Shown: positions 8,164 through 17,062, counted from the first letter of the stretch. The stretch: 64,000 bases of DNA from DAOUJI01 sp965219565 (GCA_965219565.1 OZ244780.1:372001-436000), one strand, 5' to 3'. Notes: generated from the sequence alone by a model not told the origin. Made by a program: numbers and translations.

Positions 8164-10017
8164 ATGCACCTGCGATGGTTGTTCAAACCCACCCTTCTGG
8201 TTGCCGCTCCGTTGGCGGCTCTCTTGGTGTTAGGCTCAGGCTGCGGCGGGGACGCCGCATCTACGTCAACACCGGAGGCTACGCCAGTTCCCCCAACAGC
8301 AACAGTACAGCCGACGGCCACGTCACCGGCGCCCACCGCCACGTCACCGGCGCCCACGGCCACGTCACCGGCAGCCACAGCCACGTCACCGGCGCCCACG
8401 GCCACGCCGCCGGCGCCCACGGCCGTTCCTTTGCCGGCGGCGCCATCGTCACTGTACGAACGGCAAGGCAAACAGGGAATGGTTGTGCCCATGCATGCCC
8501 CCCGCACTCCGACGGGGTTCCATATATGGGAATGTGGGTCCACCAGCGGGTGCCTGTCGAACAACTCGGTCCTGTACAACGGGATCGTGGAGCTGAATCC
8601 CGAGACCTTCGACGAGTTCGACATCAGGGGAGACCTGGCCAGCAGTTGGGAAGTCTCCGATGACGGCCTGACTTGGACCTTCCACCTGTTCGCGGCAAAC
8701 TGGTCGGATGGCATGCCAGTGACCGCTGACGACGTAGTCTTCAGTTTGGACAGCATCGTTGACCCCGACGCTCGTAGGCCAAGGGCAGGCCAACTCCGGA
8801 CCTACTACGAGAGCGGGAACGCCCGAGCCTTAGATGAGCATACCGTTCAAGTCACGACCAGGACACCGGCCGCGGGATTTTTACCCTTCCTGGGCTTGGA
8901 CTACGAGAAGGTATACCCCAAACACCATCTGGAAACGGGCATAGAGTTGACGGAAGACAATCAAGTCACCTCCGGGCCCTTTAAACTCACGAAATCCATC
9001 AAGGACGTGTCCCTGCATTACGAGAGGAACGACGACTACTTCAAAGACGGGCGTCCCTATTTCGACGGCATGGACTGGTTCATTATTCGGGATAGAGGGA
9101 CCATAGTGGCGGGCTTCGAGACAGAGAAGCTTCTTCTGTGCAGCGGCATATGCAACCTCCAGAAGGCCCAGGCAAGACAGTTGGCTGAGCGCCTGGGCGA
9201 GAAAATGTCCTACTTTGAGAACACCGGTGGGTCGCCCAGCGGCCTGATGTTCAACACCAAAAAGGCGCCCTTTGATAATGAGAACGTGCGGAAAGCGATT
9301 AACCTGGCGCTCTACCGCCAGGAGTTCAACAGTATCCTGGACGAGCCTCTTATCGGAGCGCCCTTCCTCACCGGCAGCTGGTTCTACCTCTCTCAAGAGG
9401 AACAGAGCAACATTCCGGGCTACAGGGAGCTTAACGGCGAGAAGCATCCCGAAGACCTGGCCGAAGCCCGAAGATTACTGGCCGAGGCAGGTTACCCCGA
9501 CGGCTTCGAGAGCGAGATTCTCGGTGAGACCATTTCAAACTTCATAGAAATGGCCCAGGTGTTTTCAGACCAACTTAAGAGATACTTGAACATAGACGCC
9601 CCCGTTAAGCAGGTGGACACCGCAACATCGCGGAGCAGGCTGGAGTCCGGCGACTGGGACCTGTCAGCCTTCGGAACTGGAATCCTTTCAATTGATCCAG
9701 ACGCCTATCTCCAGAGCCTTTACCTTGTTGGAGGGGAAAGGAACTACAGCGATTGGAGCGACCCGAGAGTAGTCGAGTTGTCGCAGCAAATCTCGGGCGA
9801 GTTGGATATCGATAAGCGTAGGACTCTGACCCTGGAAGCAGGAAAACTCCTAGAGGACGGCAGAAGCGGATGGGCTATAATGAACTATCGCACAGGAGCC
9901 GACTGGGTGAATAATAAAATCAAAAACTTCCATCCCGTCGGAAACTCCGGGGCGTACCTCAAGTTTGAGCATGTGTGGGTTGAGGACAATTACACTGTTA
10001 TCGGTGATAGACCTTGA
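8164..10017 (+). CDS. ABC transporter solute-binding lipoprotein, family 5 (peptide type)
   Basis: This 617-residue protein is an extracellular substrate receptor of the dipeptide/oligopeptide/nickel class. It has a lipoprotein signal with lipobox LGSGC, then a Thr/Pro/Ala-rich linker of about 65 residues built on a 7-residue repeat (TSPAPTA), then the SBP family 5 domain. Family landmarks include LASSWEVSDDGLTWTFHL, GMPVTADDVVFSLD and the LAEAGYPDGF block near residue 440. Start ATG at 8164 with GAGGAG upstream. Two permease genes follow on the same strand, so it probably feeds this importer. Family members carry peptides, but also opines, sugars or metals. No ATPase gene is in the cluster. 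Confidence 0.9.
   Translation: MHLRWLFKPTLLVAAPLAALLVLGSGCGGDAASTSTPEATPVPPTATVQPTATSPAPTATSPAPTATSPAATATSPAPTATPPAPTAVPLPAAPSSLYERQGKQGMVVPMHAPRTPTGFHIWECGSTSGCLSNNSVLYNGIVELNPETFDEFDIRGDLASSWEVSDDGLTWTFHLFAANWSDGMPVTADDVVFSLDSIVDPDARRPRAGQLRTYYESGNARALDEHTVQVTTRTPAAGFLPFLGLDYEKVYPKHHLETGIELTEDNQVTSGPFKLTKSIKDVSLHYERNDDYFKDGRPYFDGMDWFIIRDRGTIVAGFETEKLLLCSGICNLQKAQARQLAERLGEKMSYFENTGGSPSGLMFNTKKAPFDNENVRKAINLALYRQEFNSILDEPLIGAPFLTGSWFYLSQEEQSNIPGYRELNGEKHPEDLAEARRLLAEAGYPDGFESEILGETISNFIEMAQVFSDQLKRYLNIDAPVKQVDTATSRSRLESGDWDLSAFGTGILSIDPDAYLQSLYLVGGERNYSDWSDPRVVELSQQISGELDIDKRRTLTLEAGKLLEDGRSGWAIMNYRTGADWVNNKIKNFHPVGNSGAYLKFEHVWVEDNYTVIGDRP
8320..8424 (+). repeat. 21-bp tandem repeat in the lipoprotein linker
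   Basis: Five imperfect copies of a 21-base unit (ACGTCACCGGCGCCCACCGCC) encode TSPAPTA repeats of the linker. This is an in-frame coding minisatellite, so copy number can change without a frameshift. The antisense strand gives a Gly/Ala/Val repeat reading frame that is not a gene. Confidence 0.85.
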
Positions 10018-10147
10018 TGTGCATGGACAGCAGGCTGACACGGTTGTGACTTGGTTGGCCTGCTCTTCTTCCCATGCCGCCAGGGCCCGGCTTCCCACGC
10101 CCAATTACTGCGGCGCCATTTCACCTGATAACGGGGATTAAGACGAG

Positions 10148-11107
10148 TTGCAAACTTACATCCTGAAAAGAATACTTCTCTTCGTCCCCACGATGTTCCT
10201 GGTCACCGTGATGGTGTTCCTGCTCATGCGGCTGATTCCGGGAGACCCTGCGCTCGCCTTCCTGGTCGGTGACGAGGGCGAAGGGAGTTTCACCCAGCAA
10301 CAACTGGCGGACCTTAGGGCGGAGCTCGGTACGGACAGAAGCCTGATCGTCCAGTATGGAACGTGGATATGGGACATGGTCCGTCTGGACTTCGGAACGT
10401 CGATCTTTTATCGGACTCCAATCGGGGATGACCTGAAGCAGAAAATCCCCATCACCATCGAGTTGGCCATCCTGGCGGTGCTCATGGCTGCGGCGGTGGC
10501 CATACCCCTGGGAATCGTATCCGCCGTCAGGCAGGACACCGCCATAGACTACGTCGCAAGGGTGATTTCCATCGGAGGGGTTGCCATGCCCACCTTCTGG
10601 GTGGGTATCCTGGTCATTTACTTCCTTGTCAAGTGGTTCGACTACCTGCCGATCTTCGGATATGTCCATCTCTGGGACAATCCAGTCAAGAACTTGGAGC
10701 AACTCTATCTGCCGGCCATTGCCTTGGGGTTCAACAACATGTCCATCGTGGCCAGGGTCACGCGGTCTTCCATGTTGGAGGTCTTTCGGGAAGACTATGT
10801 ACGTACGGCCAGGGCCAAAGGGCTCGGGGACTCCGTGGTGATTGGGAGGCATGCCCTGAAGAACGCTCTGTTGCCGGTGGTTACCATATCCGGACTAGAG
10901 TTCCAGCAGTTGATAGCGGGGACGATAATAATAGAGAGAATCTTCGCGGTGCCTGGCATGGGGAGCCTCATGATAGACGCCATCTTACACAGGGACTATA
11001 CGACGGTCCAGTCTACGGTCATGGTCATAACATTCTTCGTGGTGACCATCAATCTCATGGTCGACCTGCTCTACGGTTGGTTGGACCCACGAATACGGTA
11101 CGCCTAG
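10148..11107 (+). CDS. Peptide-type ABC transporter permease (DppB/OppB-like)
   Basis: The 319-residue inner-membrane permease starts with a typical DppB N-terminus (ILKRILLFVPTMFLVTVMVFLLMRLIPGDPA) from a TTG at 10148; no ATG is better placed. About six membrane spans are seen. The BPD_transp_1 EAA loop reads EVFREDYVRTARAKGLGDSVVIGRHALKNALLP, the contact site for the ATPase. Ends in the usual LYGWLDPRIRYA. It is 130 bases after the lipoprotein gene and 28 bases before its partner permease. Confidence 0.92.
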   Translation: MQTYILKRILLFVPTMFLVTVMVFLLMRLIPGDPALAFLVGDEGEGSFTQQQLADLRAELGTDRSLIVQYGTWIWDMVRLDFGTSIFYRTPIGDDLKQKIPITIELAILAVLMAAAVAIPLGIVSAVRQDTAIDYVARVISIGGVAMPTFWVGILVIYFLVKWFDYLPIFGYVHLWDNPVKNLEQLYLPAIALGFNNMSIVARVTRSSMLEVFREDYVRTARAKGLGDSVVIGRHALKNALLPVVTISGLEFQQLIAGTIIIERIFAVPGMGSLMIDAILHRDYTTVQSTVMVITFFVVTINLMVDLLYGWLDPRIRYA

Positions 11108-11135
11108 GGCGTCGGTCAATGGATCAGGAAAGAAA

Positions 11136-12047
11136 ATGAGAATTGGCCGACCTACAACCGCTGCGGACGATCAGGCAGCCAGCTTGGACATGCGCCCGAG
11201 GCTCGGATTTCTTCGGAGCTTGTGGAACATTGCCCGCAGCAAGCCCTTGGGGGCCCTTGGGGTCTTATTGGCCGTCCTTCTCGTGCTATTGGCCATCCTG
11301 GCAGACGTCATCACAACCAAGATACCGTCCGGCACCAGCGCCATGACGGTCGAAGCTCCGAGCAAGGGAGCGTGGCTGGGCACCGACGAGTTGGGCCGGG
11401 ACGTATACACCAGGCTGGTCCACGGGTCCCGGATTTCCCTGCGGGTCGGGTTCTCCGCAGTGGCCATAGGAGTCAGCATAGGCTTCATCATCGGCATGGC
11501 CAGCGCCTACTTCGGAGGAGTGGCCGACCTTTTCGTCCAAAGAATCATGGATGCGATACTTGCTTTTCCCGGGCTCGTCCTAGTGCTGGCTATCATCACA
11601 GTCCTGGAACCGTCTATAAACAACGTTATCGCTGCTTTGAGCTTTGGGCTCATACCGCGTTCGGCCCGGACGATTCGCTCCCAAGCGCTGAGTGTAAAGG
11701 AGACGGACTACGTGTTGGCGGCGCGGGCCGTGGGAGCCAGCCATTGGCGGATAATCCTACGGCACATGGCGCCCAACTGCCTGGCCATCTATATCGTCTT
11801 CGCCACCTTCTCCCTGGGCTTCGCTATAATCGCGGAGGCTTCTCTCAGCTTCCTCGGCCTTGGAGTTCCTCCCAACATACCAACTTGGGGCGGCATGTTG
11901 AACCAGGCGGCGTCGACGGGCATCGACGTGGCGCCCTGGCTGGGAGTGTTCCCTGGCCTGGCCTTGGCCATCGTCGTGTTCGCCTGGAATTTGATGGGAG
12001 ACGCGTTGCGGGACGAGTTGGACCCCCGCCTTCGCGGATCGCGTTAA
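11136..12047 (+). CDS. Peptide-type ABC transporter permease (DppC/OppC-like)
   Basis: The 303-residue protein is the second permease of the peptide importer. A cytoplasmic N-terminus of ~35 residues leads into the OppC_N span, then the periplasmic motif APSKGAWLGTDELGRDVYTRLVHGSRISL typical of DppC. The EAA loop is TDYVLAARAVGASHWRIILRHMAPN. It ends GDALRDELDPRLRGSR, the standard C-terminus. ATG at 11136 with AGGA nearby. A heterodimer with the upstream permease is expected. The ATP-binding subunits must be encoded elsewhere in the genome. Confidence 0.93.
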   Translation: MRIGRPTTAADDQAASLDMRPRLGFLRSLWNIARSKPLGALGVLLAVLLVLLAILADVITTKIPSGTSAMTVEAPSKGAWLGTDELGRDVYTRLVHGSRISLRVGFSAVAIGVSIGFIIGMASAYFGGVADLFVQRIMDAILAFPGLVLVLAIITVLEPSINNVIAALSFGLIPRSARTIRSQALSVKETDYVLAARAVGASHWRIILRHMAPNCLAIYIVFATFSLGFAIIAEASLSFLGLGVPPNIPTWGGMLNQAASTGIDVAPWLGVFPGLALAIVVFAWNLMGDALRDELDPRLRGSR

Positions 12048-12116
12048 GGCGTAGGAAAGCCCTTGAATCGACGGCTCGTACGTACAGGGACCATTTTTAC
12101 AGACAGGATATTCTGA

Positions 12117-12545
12117 ATGGCGCCAGAGAAAATCTACGACCTTTTCATCAGCCACGGATGGGCCTATGACGAGGAATACAACCGCATGGTGTCCCAACTA
12201 GACGCCCACCCCGGCTTCGAGTGGAGGAACCACAGCGATGTCCGGTTCGACCCCGCCCTGGACCCCGTGACCGACGTTGGGTTCTACGCTCTTCGCGACA
12301 AGCTTCAAGAGCAGATGTCAGGAGCCGGCTGCGTCGTCGTCTTTTCGATTGTCAGGCCGTCGACGCGCAAGTGGATTCAACACGAGCTTGAGATGGCGGG
12401 ACGCCTGGAGAAACCGATAGTGGGGATCAAGCCGGAGGTGGAGACCCGGCGTCCTCAATGGGAGCAGCTGGCCGAAGCCGCTAAGGAGATGGTCGATTGG
12501 GACATCGAGGCCATAGTCGACGCCGTCAAGAGATGGTCCCTATAA
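12117..12545 (+). CDS. Solitary TIR-like (MTH538/DUF1863-type) protein
   Basis: This 142-residue protein looks like a stand-alone TIR-like domain of the MTH538/DUF1863 group, the group that includes ThsB of Thoeris antiviral systems. Features: the first strand IYDLFISHGWAYDEEY (residues 6-21), a middle strand GCVVVFSIV (71-79), and the helix STRKWIQHELEMAG with Glu90 in the place of the usual TIR catalytic glutamate. KPIVGIKPE follows (99-107), as in family members. No effector (SIR2/SLOG, macro, membrane) domain is fused, and no ThsA-like gene lies nearby. It follows the permease gene by 69 bases on the same strand, with AGGA 8 bases before the ATG. Signalling, NADase or nucleoside-binding activity are all possible. 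Confidence 0.72.
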   Translation: MAPEKIYDLFISHGWAYDEEYNRMVSQLDAHPGFEWRNHSDVRFDPALDPVTDVGFYALRDKLQEQMSGAGCVVVFSIVRPSTRKWIQHELEMAGRLEKPIVGIKPEVETRRPQWEQLAEAAKEMVDWDIEAIVDAVKRWSL

Positions 12546-12860
12546 TCCCGACCTTCGCAAACATGGATGGTTAAACCCATAACCCGCATAAGGTCCCACA
12601 GCCGTCTACGCAGCGGCAGTAAACAATAGATTCCCTTGTAGCGTTTCCATAACGTTTTCATATATTATTTACGTTTCAATATTCCAATCTACATCTTATC
12701 TAGCGCTTTAGGTTGACATAATCCCGATTGGTGGGCGCTTTAGACAACGATGCTTGGAATCCTTGACATACTTGGAGCCATGCTGTTACACTGCGTAACC
12801 GACTCCAACTGGCGTCGTGCGCCGGTGCGGAACCCACAAAAATCACAAATGGGGGACACC
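12546..12860 (+). promoter_or_regulatory. Intergenic regulatory region with promoter at 12763-12792
   Basis: This 315-base gap is AT-rich in its middle (about 12640-12700) compared with its neighbours. It holds no supported gene. The best promoter is TTGACA at 12763-12768, an 18-base spacer, and TACACT at 12787-12792 with the extended TG before it. A further TTGACA occurs at 12714-12719 without a good -10. The promoter drives the second solute-binding lipoprotein, whose leader would be about 60 bases with GGGGG before the ATG. Confidence 0.55.
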
Positions 12861-14795
12861 ATGAGAAAACGGTGGTTTTGGCCTAGCTTGATCATAGCCA
12901 TTCCTTTGCTTCTGGTCATGTTAGCATCAGTGGCTTGCGGAGGTGGCGAAGAAGACACTCCTGTGCCGACCTCGACCACGGCGGCGCCGACGGCGGTTCC
13001 GCCCACGGCGACCACTCCACCGGAGGAACCTGCGACTCCCGAACCTACCGCTCGGCCGGGTGATACGGCCACTCCAGTCCCCCCGCCTACAGCCACATCG
13101 GCTGCGCCTCAGCCTACGGCTGCTCCGACCAGGCGTGCGCCGGGACCTACGTTTACTCCCACTCCTACTCCTCCGCCCACGGCGACGCCTCAGTTCGTCA
13201 TGACGCCTCAGGGGCAGTTCGTCCGTGAGGGCAAGCGCGGCGGCGTGATTCCCATGCATATGCCCAACACTCCGACCCGTTTTTACATCTGGGAGTGCCC
13301 GTCCACGTCATCCTGTATGTCCCAAAGCTCCCCCATGTTCAACGGCCTGATTGAGTTGAACATGGAAACTTACCAATTCGCAGATGTCAGGGGAGACTTG
13401 GCCCAGAGTTGGACGGCGGCAGACGACGGCGTGACCTACACCTTCAAGCTGCACGACGCCCAGTGGTGGGACGGTATGCCCGTGACCGCCGAAGACGTGA
13501 GATTCAGCTTGGACATGATGGTCAACCCCGACAACCCCTTCCCGAAGACGGGCCAGCTCAGGTTCGTCTACGATGCTGGCGGCTCCAGAGTCATTGACGA
13601 CAAGACCGTCGAAGTGAAGATTCCCAGGCCCAGCGCCAACTTCATCCCGTTGCTGGCCAACCAGCAAATGAAGATACTCCCCAAGCACAACGTGGAAAAA
13701 GACCACAACTTGAAGCTACGGGAGAACCAGGTCGGCTCTGGCCCCTTCATAGCCACCGAGTACCTGAAGGATGTGTCCCTCAGATTCGAGAGGAATGACA
13801 ACTACTTCAAGGCGCCGCGCCCCTACTTCGACGGCATGATATGGCACCTCATGAGAGACCGGAACACCATCATCGCCGCTTTCAAGACTGAGCAATTCCT
13901 CGCCTGCTCCAGCTCGGTTTGTGGCCTAACACCGACCCAATACACCAAGTTGGCCGAAGACCTCGGGGACAGGATGTCCAGTTTCAGCTACCCCACCGGC
14001 TCCAACCGGTTCGTGATATTCAACACCAACAAGGAGCCTTGGAGCGACCCCCGTGTGCGGAAGGCCGTCAGCTTAGCGATGAACCGCCAAGAATATATTG
14101 CCATCGTAGGCGGCGGGACCATCGGCGCTCCCTTCCTTCCTGATACCCACTTCTATCACTCCAGTGAGGAGCAGCTCCAGGTGCCTGGATACAGGGTCGA
14201 CGCCAATGGGGAGAAGCTCCAGGAGGACATAGACGCTGCCAAAGCGCTGCTGGCCGAGGCAGGATACCCTGACGGCTTCGAGACTACCCTGGACGCCGCC
14301 ACCATCCCGACTTTCGTCACCATAGGTCAGGTGGTGGCCGACCAGATGAAGAGGTACCTGAACATCGACGTCAGAATCAAGTCGCCTACGTACGCCGCAG
14401 CCCAAGTGAACGACTGGGCGACTGGCAACTTCGACATGATTTCCTTCGGCACCAGCTTCCTGCTGGTTGACCCCGACTTCATAAACGCCAGCCTCTACCT
14501 GCCCGGAGGAGAGAGAAACAGCTGGGGAGGCGGTTGGCATGACGAGAAGGTCATAGACCTGTCGGACCGAATATCCAAAGAAGGCGACGTGGAAAAGCGC
14601 AAGGCCTTGACTTTGGAGTTGGGCGCTTACCTGGAGGAACAGGTGCCCCAAATAGGACTGGCTTGGAGCTTTGGTGTGGGCATCAACAACCACAAGATAA
14701 AGAATTACCACCCGTCCACGGCGTCCAACGCTTCCGTCTGGCACGAGCACACGTGGTTTGAGGACAACTACACGGTGATAGGTGACAGGCCATAA
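12861..14795 (+). CDS. Second ABC transporter solute-binding lipoprotein, family 5
   Basis: The 644-residue protein is homologous to the lipoprotein at 8164-10017, with the same domain order: signal peptide and lipobox (VACGG), a long Thr/Pro/Ala linker (~residues 25-115), then SBP family 5. Shared blocks include PMHMPNTPTRFYIWECPST, GMPVTAEDVRFSLD and the end EDNYTVIGDRP, identical in the last 11 residues to its paralogue. I chose the ATG at 12861 (MRKRWFWPS) because it starts a normal signal peptide and has GGGGG upstream; the frame opens earlier. It has its own promoter and terminator, so it may be a separately regulated receptor for the same permease pair. Confidence 0.9.
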   Translation: MRKRWFWPSLIIAIPLLLVMLASVACGGGEEDTPVPTSTTAAPTAVPPTATTPPEEPATPEPTARPGDTATPVPPPTATSAAPQPTAAPTRRAPGPTFTPTPTPPPTATPQFVMTPQGQFVREGKRGGVIPMHMPNTPTRFYIWECPSTSSCMSQSSPMFNGLIELNMETYQFADVRGDLAQSWTAADDGVTYTFKLHDAQWWDGMPVTAEDVRFSLDMMVNPDNPFPKTGQLRFVYDAGGSRVIDDKTVEVKIPRPSANFIPLLANQQMKILPKHNVEKDHNLKLRENQVGSGPFIATEYLKDVSLRFERNDNYFKAPRPYFDGMIWHLMRDRNTIIAAFKTEQFLACSSSVCGLTPTQYTKLAEDLGDRMSSFSYPTGSNRFVIFNTNKEPWSDPRVRKAVSLAMNRQEYIAIVGGGTIGAPFLPDTHFYHSSEEQLQVPGYRVDANGEKLQEDIDAAKALLAEAGYPDGFETTLDAATIPTFVTIGQVVADQMKRYLNIDVRIKSPTYAAAQVNDWATGNFDMISFGTSFLLVDPDFINASLYLPGGERNSWGGGWHDEKVIDLSDRISKEGDVEKRKALTLELGAYLEEQVPQIGLAWSFGVGINNHKIKNYHPSTASNASVWHEHTWFEDNYTVIGDRP

Positions 14796-14837
14796 CGTAG
14801 GGAATCGGACCACCGGAACAGATCAGCGTCCATAATA

Positions 14838-14882
14838 AAGGAGTTCCAACAGAAAGGTCCCCCGAATCTGTTGGGACTCCTT
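14838..14882 (+). terminator. Hairpin terminator after the second lipoprotein gene
   Basis: AAGGAGTTCCAACAGA (14838-14853) and TCTGTTGGGACTCCTT (14867-14882) form a 16-pair stem with a single mismatch and a 13-base loop. A short T-containing tract (GGTTTATT) follows. It lies 42 bases after the stop codon and 30 bases before the next gene. Confidence 0.6.
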
Positions 14883-14912
14883 GGTTTATTCCAAAATGGA
14901 AGGGGTCGTGCA

Positions 14913-15362
14913 ATGAGCGAAAACAGCCAGGAAGCCATCATATTCAAGTACGAAAAGCCTGAACTGACTCCCGGTAAGCCCAAGAAGATAATCAACCTTG
15001 CCCGGACCGACCTCCTAAGGGCCACGGCTCAGTTGATCACCGAGGGCGGAGAGAACATGCTCCACCGACACAAGAGCGACGACGGCTTCTTCATGGTGAT
15101 GAGTGGCCGGTGCCGGTTCTTCGGCGAAGGCGGCGTCATCATCGCGGACCTGGGCCAGTACGAAGGAGCGCTGATCCCACGGGGGCTGGTGTACTCCTTT
15201 GAGAGCCTGGGCGATGAGCCGTTGGAAATCCTGCGAGTGGGCGCCCAGCTGCCCGGCGGCGAGCCGGGGATAGAGATAGTGGGCGAGGTCCCCGCGCACA
15301 TCCAGCAAATAATGGACGAGGGCGCCGCAGCCAGGGCCGCAGCAGCCAACACCGGGCTTTAG
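14913..15362 (+). CDS. Cupin-domain protein, 149 residues
   Basis: A cytoplasmic cupin of 149 residues starting MSENSQEAIIFKYEKPE from the ATG at 14913 (AAGGGG upstream). The metal-binding strand reads GGENMLHRHKSDDGFFMVMSGRCRFFGE, i.e. the H-x-H...E-type motif, and the second motif lies around YEGALIPRGLVYSFESLGDEPLEILRVG. The C-terminus is Ala-rich. It is not a close relative of the two 111-residue cupins. Likely an enzyme or small-ligand sensor in aromatic or C1 metabolism, but no substrate can be assigned. Confidence 0.8.
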   Translation: MSENSQEAIIFKYEKPELTPGKPKKIINLARTDLLRATAQLITEGGENMLHRHKSDDGFFMVMSGRCRFFGEGGVIIADLGQYEGALIPRGLVYSFESLGDEPLEILRVGAQLPGGEPGIEIVGEVPAHIQQIMDEGAAARAAAANTGL

Positions 15363-15525
15363 CAGGAAACGCGCTCAGCGCGCGCCAAGACAGCCATTCG
15401 TCCCGGAAGGCGGACATACCGCCGCCTTCCGTGGGATTGTCCGACCTCGAACAGACAGTCTTTGCCGTAGAAGTTTGCCTATCGAGGGTGTTTCTGGAAA
15501 TCACCACCTTGGATTGGAGGCTCCG

Positions 15526-15861
15526 TTGAACGTAATACGAATTTACTCTGGCGACGATGGTGAGTCCCATTTTGAAGACCTGACAATCGAACAGTTGGAA
15601 AAGTTGGTCGAGAAACCCGGCGAGGGAGCTATCACTCTGCGTCAGGGGCCCGCCAAGGTGGTTGTTGACTACCACACCGCTCCCCGCCGCCAGTATGTGA
15701 CGCTGCTGTCAGGCGAGGTTGAACTCGAAGTGGCCGACGGCAGCACCAGGCAGGTAAACCGGGGCGACGTGATAGTGGCCGAGGACGTAACGGGCCACGG
15801 CCATATCTTCAAAGGTGTAGGGGAAGAAGACCGGGTGACGCTGGCCATCCCTCTGGGGTAG
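15526..15861 (+). CDS. Small cupin-domain protein (copy B)
   Basis: A 111-residue cupin closely similar to copy A (7654-7989): both share IRIYSGDDGESHFEDLTI at the N-terminus and RGDVIVAED with GHGHIF in the second half. The start is TTG at 15526 with GGAGG about 6 bases upstream, matching the paralogue's length exactly; an earlier in-frame start at 15475 is less likely. The copies differ by scattered substitutions, so the duplication is not very recent. A cluster of repeats follows before the convergent LLM gene. Confidence 0.8.
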   Translation: MNVIRIYSGDDGESHFEDLTIEQLEKLVEKPGEGAITLRQGPAKVVVDYHTAPRRQYVTLLSGEVELEVADGSTRQVNRGDVIVAEDVTGHGHIFKGVGEEDRVTLAIPLG

Positions 15862-15886
15862 AGCGCCTTTTGGCTAATCTCTGTCC

Positions 15887-15974
15887 TACCGGCGAAAGCC
15901 GGTATCCAGGGTTGCCTTGTATGGTTCGGAGACAGCTCTCACTCCAACCCCCTCCCATTGGGAGAGGGGGAGTT
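15887..15974. repeat. Two intergenic palindromic repeats
   Basis: Between convergent genes lie two palindromes. TACCGGCGAAAGCCGGTA (15887-15904) is a 7-pair stem with a GAAA tetraloop, of the kind widespread as REP-like elements. At 15946-15974, CCCCCTCCC faces GGGAGAGGGGG around an ATT loop; this resembles, but is diverged from, the C/G-rich palindromes at 29312, 29695, 48671 and 63197. Either may act as a bidirectional terminator. Confidence 0.6.
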
Positions 15975-16065
15975 ACGCGAGGGGCTCCTTGATGGGGAAG
16001 AGGCTTGCAACCGTCATGTCGAGGGTAAGCTGGTAGTCATTAAGGCTAGTGACCGTTGCCCGACT

Positions 16066-16968
16066 CTAGTCCAGCCCTACTTCGTCTTTGAAGCGCCGGA
16101 TTGCGTCTATGTGCTCCTGAGGCGACTCGAACCCCAAACCTCCGGTCCCTACGGATATGTACGTGGCTCCGATGCCTTCCCATTGTTTCATTGAGGCTAT
16201 CCAGTCCTCAGCGTTGGACCCACGGGACATGACCACGCGGCCTTGTACGCCTAAAGCGTCCGGGTCTCGCCCGGCTTCCTTCGCATACCCCTTGATCCTG
16301 TCGATGACCTCCCGTCCGGCGTCGTCAGGGGGGAACAAGGGGAACATGCCGTCGGCCATGCGTCCGATGCGCCGGAGGATGTGCTCCCTCGGGACCGGGT
16401 TGTGGGGATTTCCCTGGCCTATCCAGAGCGGAATGGGCCGCTGCACCGGCAGAGGGTTGATTCCCGCTTCGGTTATCGTGTGGAAGCGGCCTTGGTAGTT
16501 AACCTTCTCCTGGGTCCACAGCAGACGCAGCACCTCGATTTGTTCCTCGAACTTCCTGCCCCTGGTGTGGAAGTCCTCGCCCAACGCCTCGTACTCCACT
16601 GGGTTCCACCCGACGCCAATCCCCAGGCGCAGCCTGCCTCCGCTGAGCACGTCCACCTCGGCCGCCTGCTTGGCTACGAGGGACGTCTGCCGCTGCGCCA
16701 GAATCATGATGCTGGTGCCCATGGTGATGTTGTTGGTGATGGCGGCCAGATACCCCATAAGGGTGAAGGGCTCGTGGATGTAGCTCTCGTGGGTGTAGTA
16801 GAAGTTGGCGACCTCAGGGTGGTATTGAGGGTCGGCTCCTAGCACGTGGTCCAACATGCTCAAGACCTTGTACCCCATGTCGTCAGCGGCCTGGGCAAAG
16901 TCTCTAACGGCGTTGAGGTCCGGGCCGAACTCGGTGATTGGTAAGGACGTTCCTATCTGCACTGGCAT
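16066..16968 (-). CDS. LLM-class F420/flavin-dependent oxidoreductase
   Basis: A 300-residue luciferase-like monooxygenase-fold enzyme. Landmarks: IGTSLPITEFGPDLNAVRDFAQAADDMGY at the start, then NNITMGTSIMILAQRQTSLVAKQAAEVDVLSGGRLRLGIGVGWNPVEYEALG, the F420/FMN-binding family core. It probably uses F420 or FMN to oxidise or reduce an organic substrate, as the abundant SAR202 paralogues are thought to. The ATG at 16968 is preceded by AGGAGAGGAG. It follows the NHL gene on the same strand but a hairpin terminator lies between them, so it may have its own promoter. Confidence 0.88.
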   Translation of the reverse strand: MPVQIGTSLPITEFGPDLNAVRDFAQAADDMGYKVLSMLDHVLGADPQYHPEVANFYYTHESYIHEPFTLMGYLAAITNNITMGTSIMILAQRQTSLVAKQAAEVDVLSGGRLRLGIGVGWNPVEYEALGEDFHTRGRKFEEQIEVLRLLWTQEKVNYQGRFHTITEAGINPLPVQRPIPLWIGQGNPHNPVPREHILRRIGRMADGMFPLFPPDDAGREVIDRIKGYAKEAGRDPDALGVQGRVVMSRGSNAEDWIASMKQWEGIGATYISVGTGGLGFESPQEHIDAIRRFKDEVGLD

Positions 16969-17062
16969 CTCCTCTCCTAGTAGAGTTGGGCGTCGCAGTG
17001 GACGACTTCGGGAGACATCGTCAACTCGTCCGCTCCCGGTGTTTCCAAGGCCATCGAAGAGC

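Noticed and set aside
8320..8424. CRISPR-like array from the short tandem repeats
   Set aside because: The units are contiguous, in frame and without spacers; no cas genes are in the window.
8082..8756. Minus-strand frame with VGAGDVAVGAG repeats
   Set aside because: It is the antisense of the 21-base linker repeat in the solute-binding lipoprotein gene, not a surface protein.
12117..12545. Complete Thoeris defence system
   Set aside because: Only the TIR-like component is present; no SIR2-SLOG or other ThsA-like gene lies within several kilobases on either strand.
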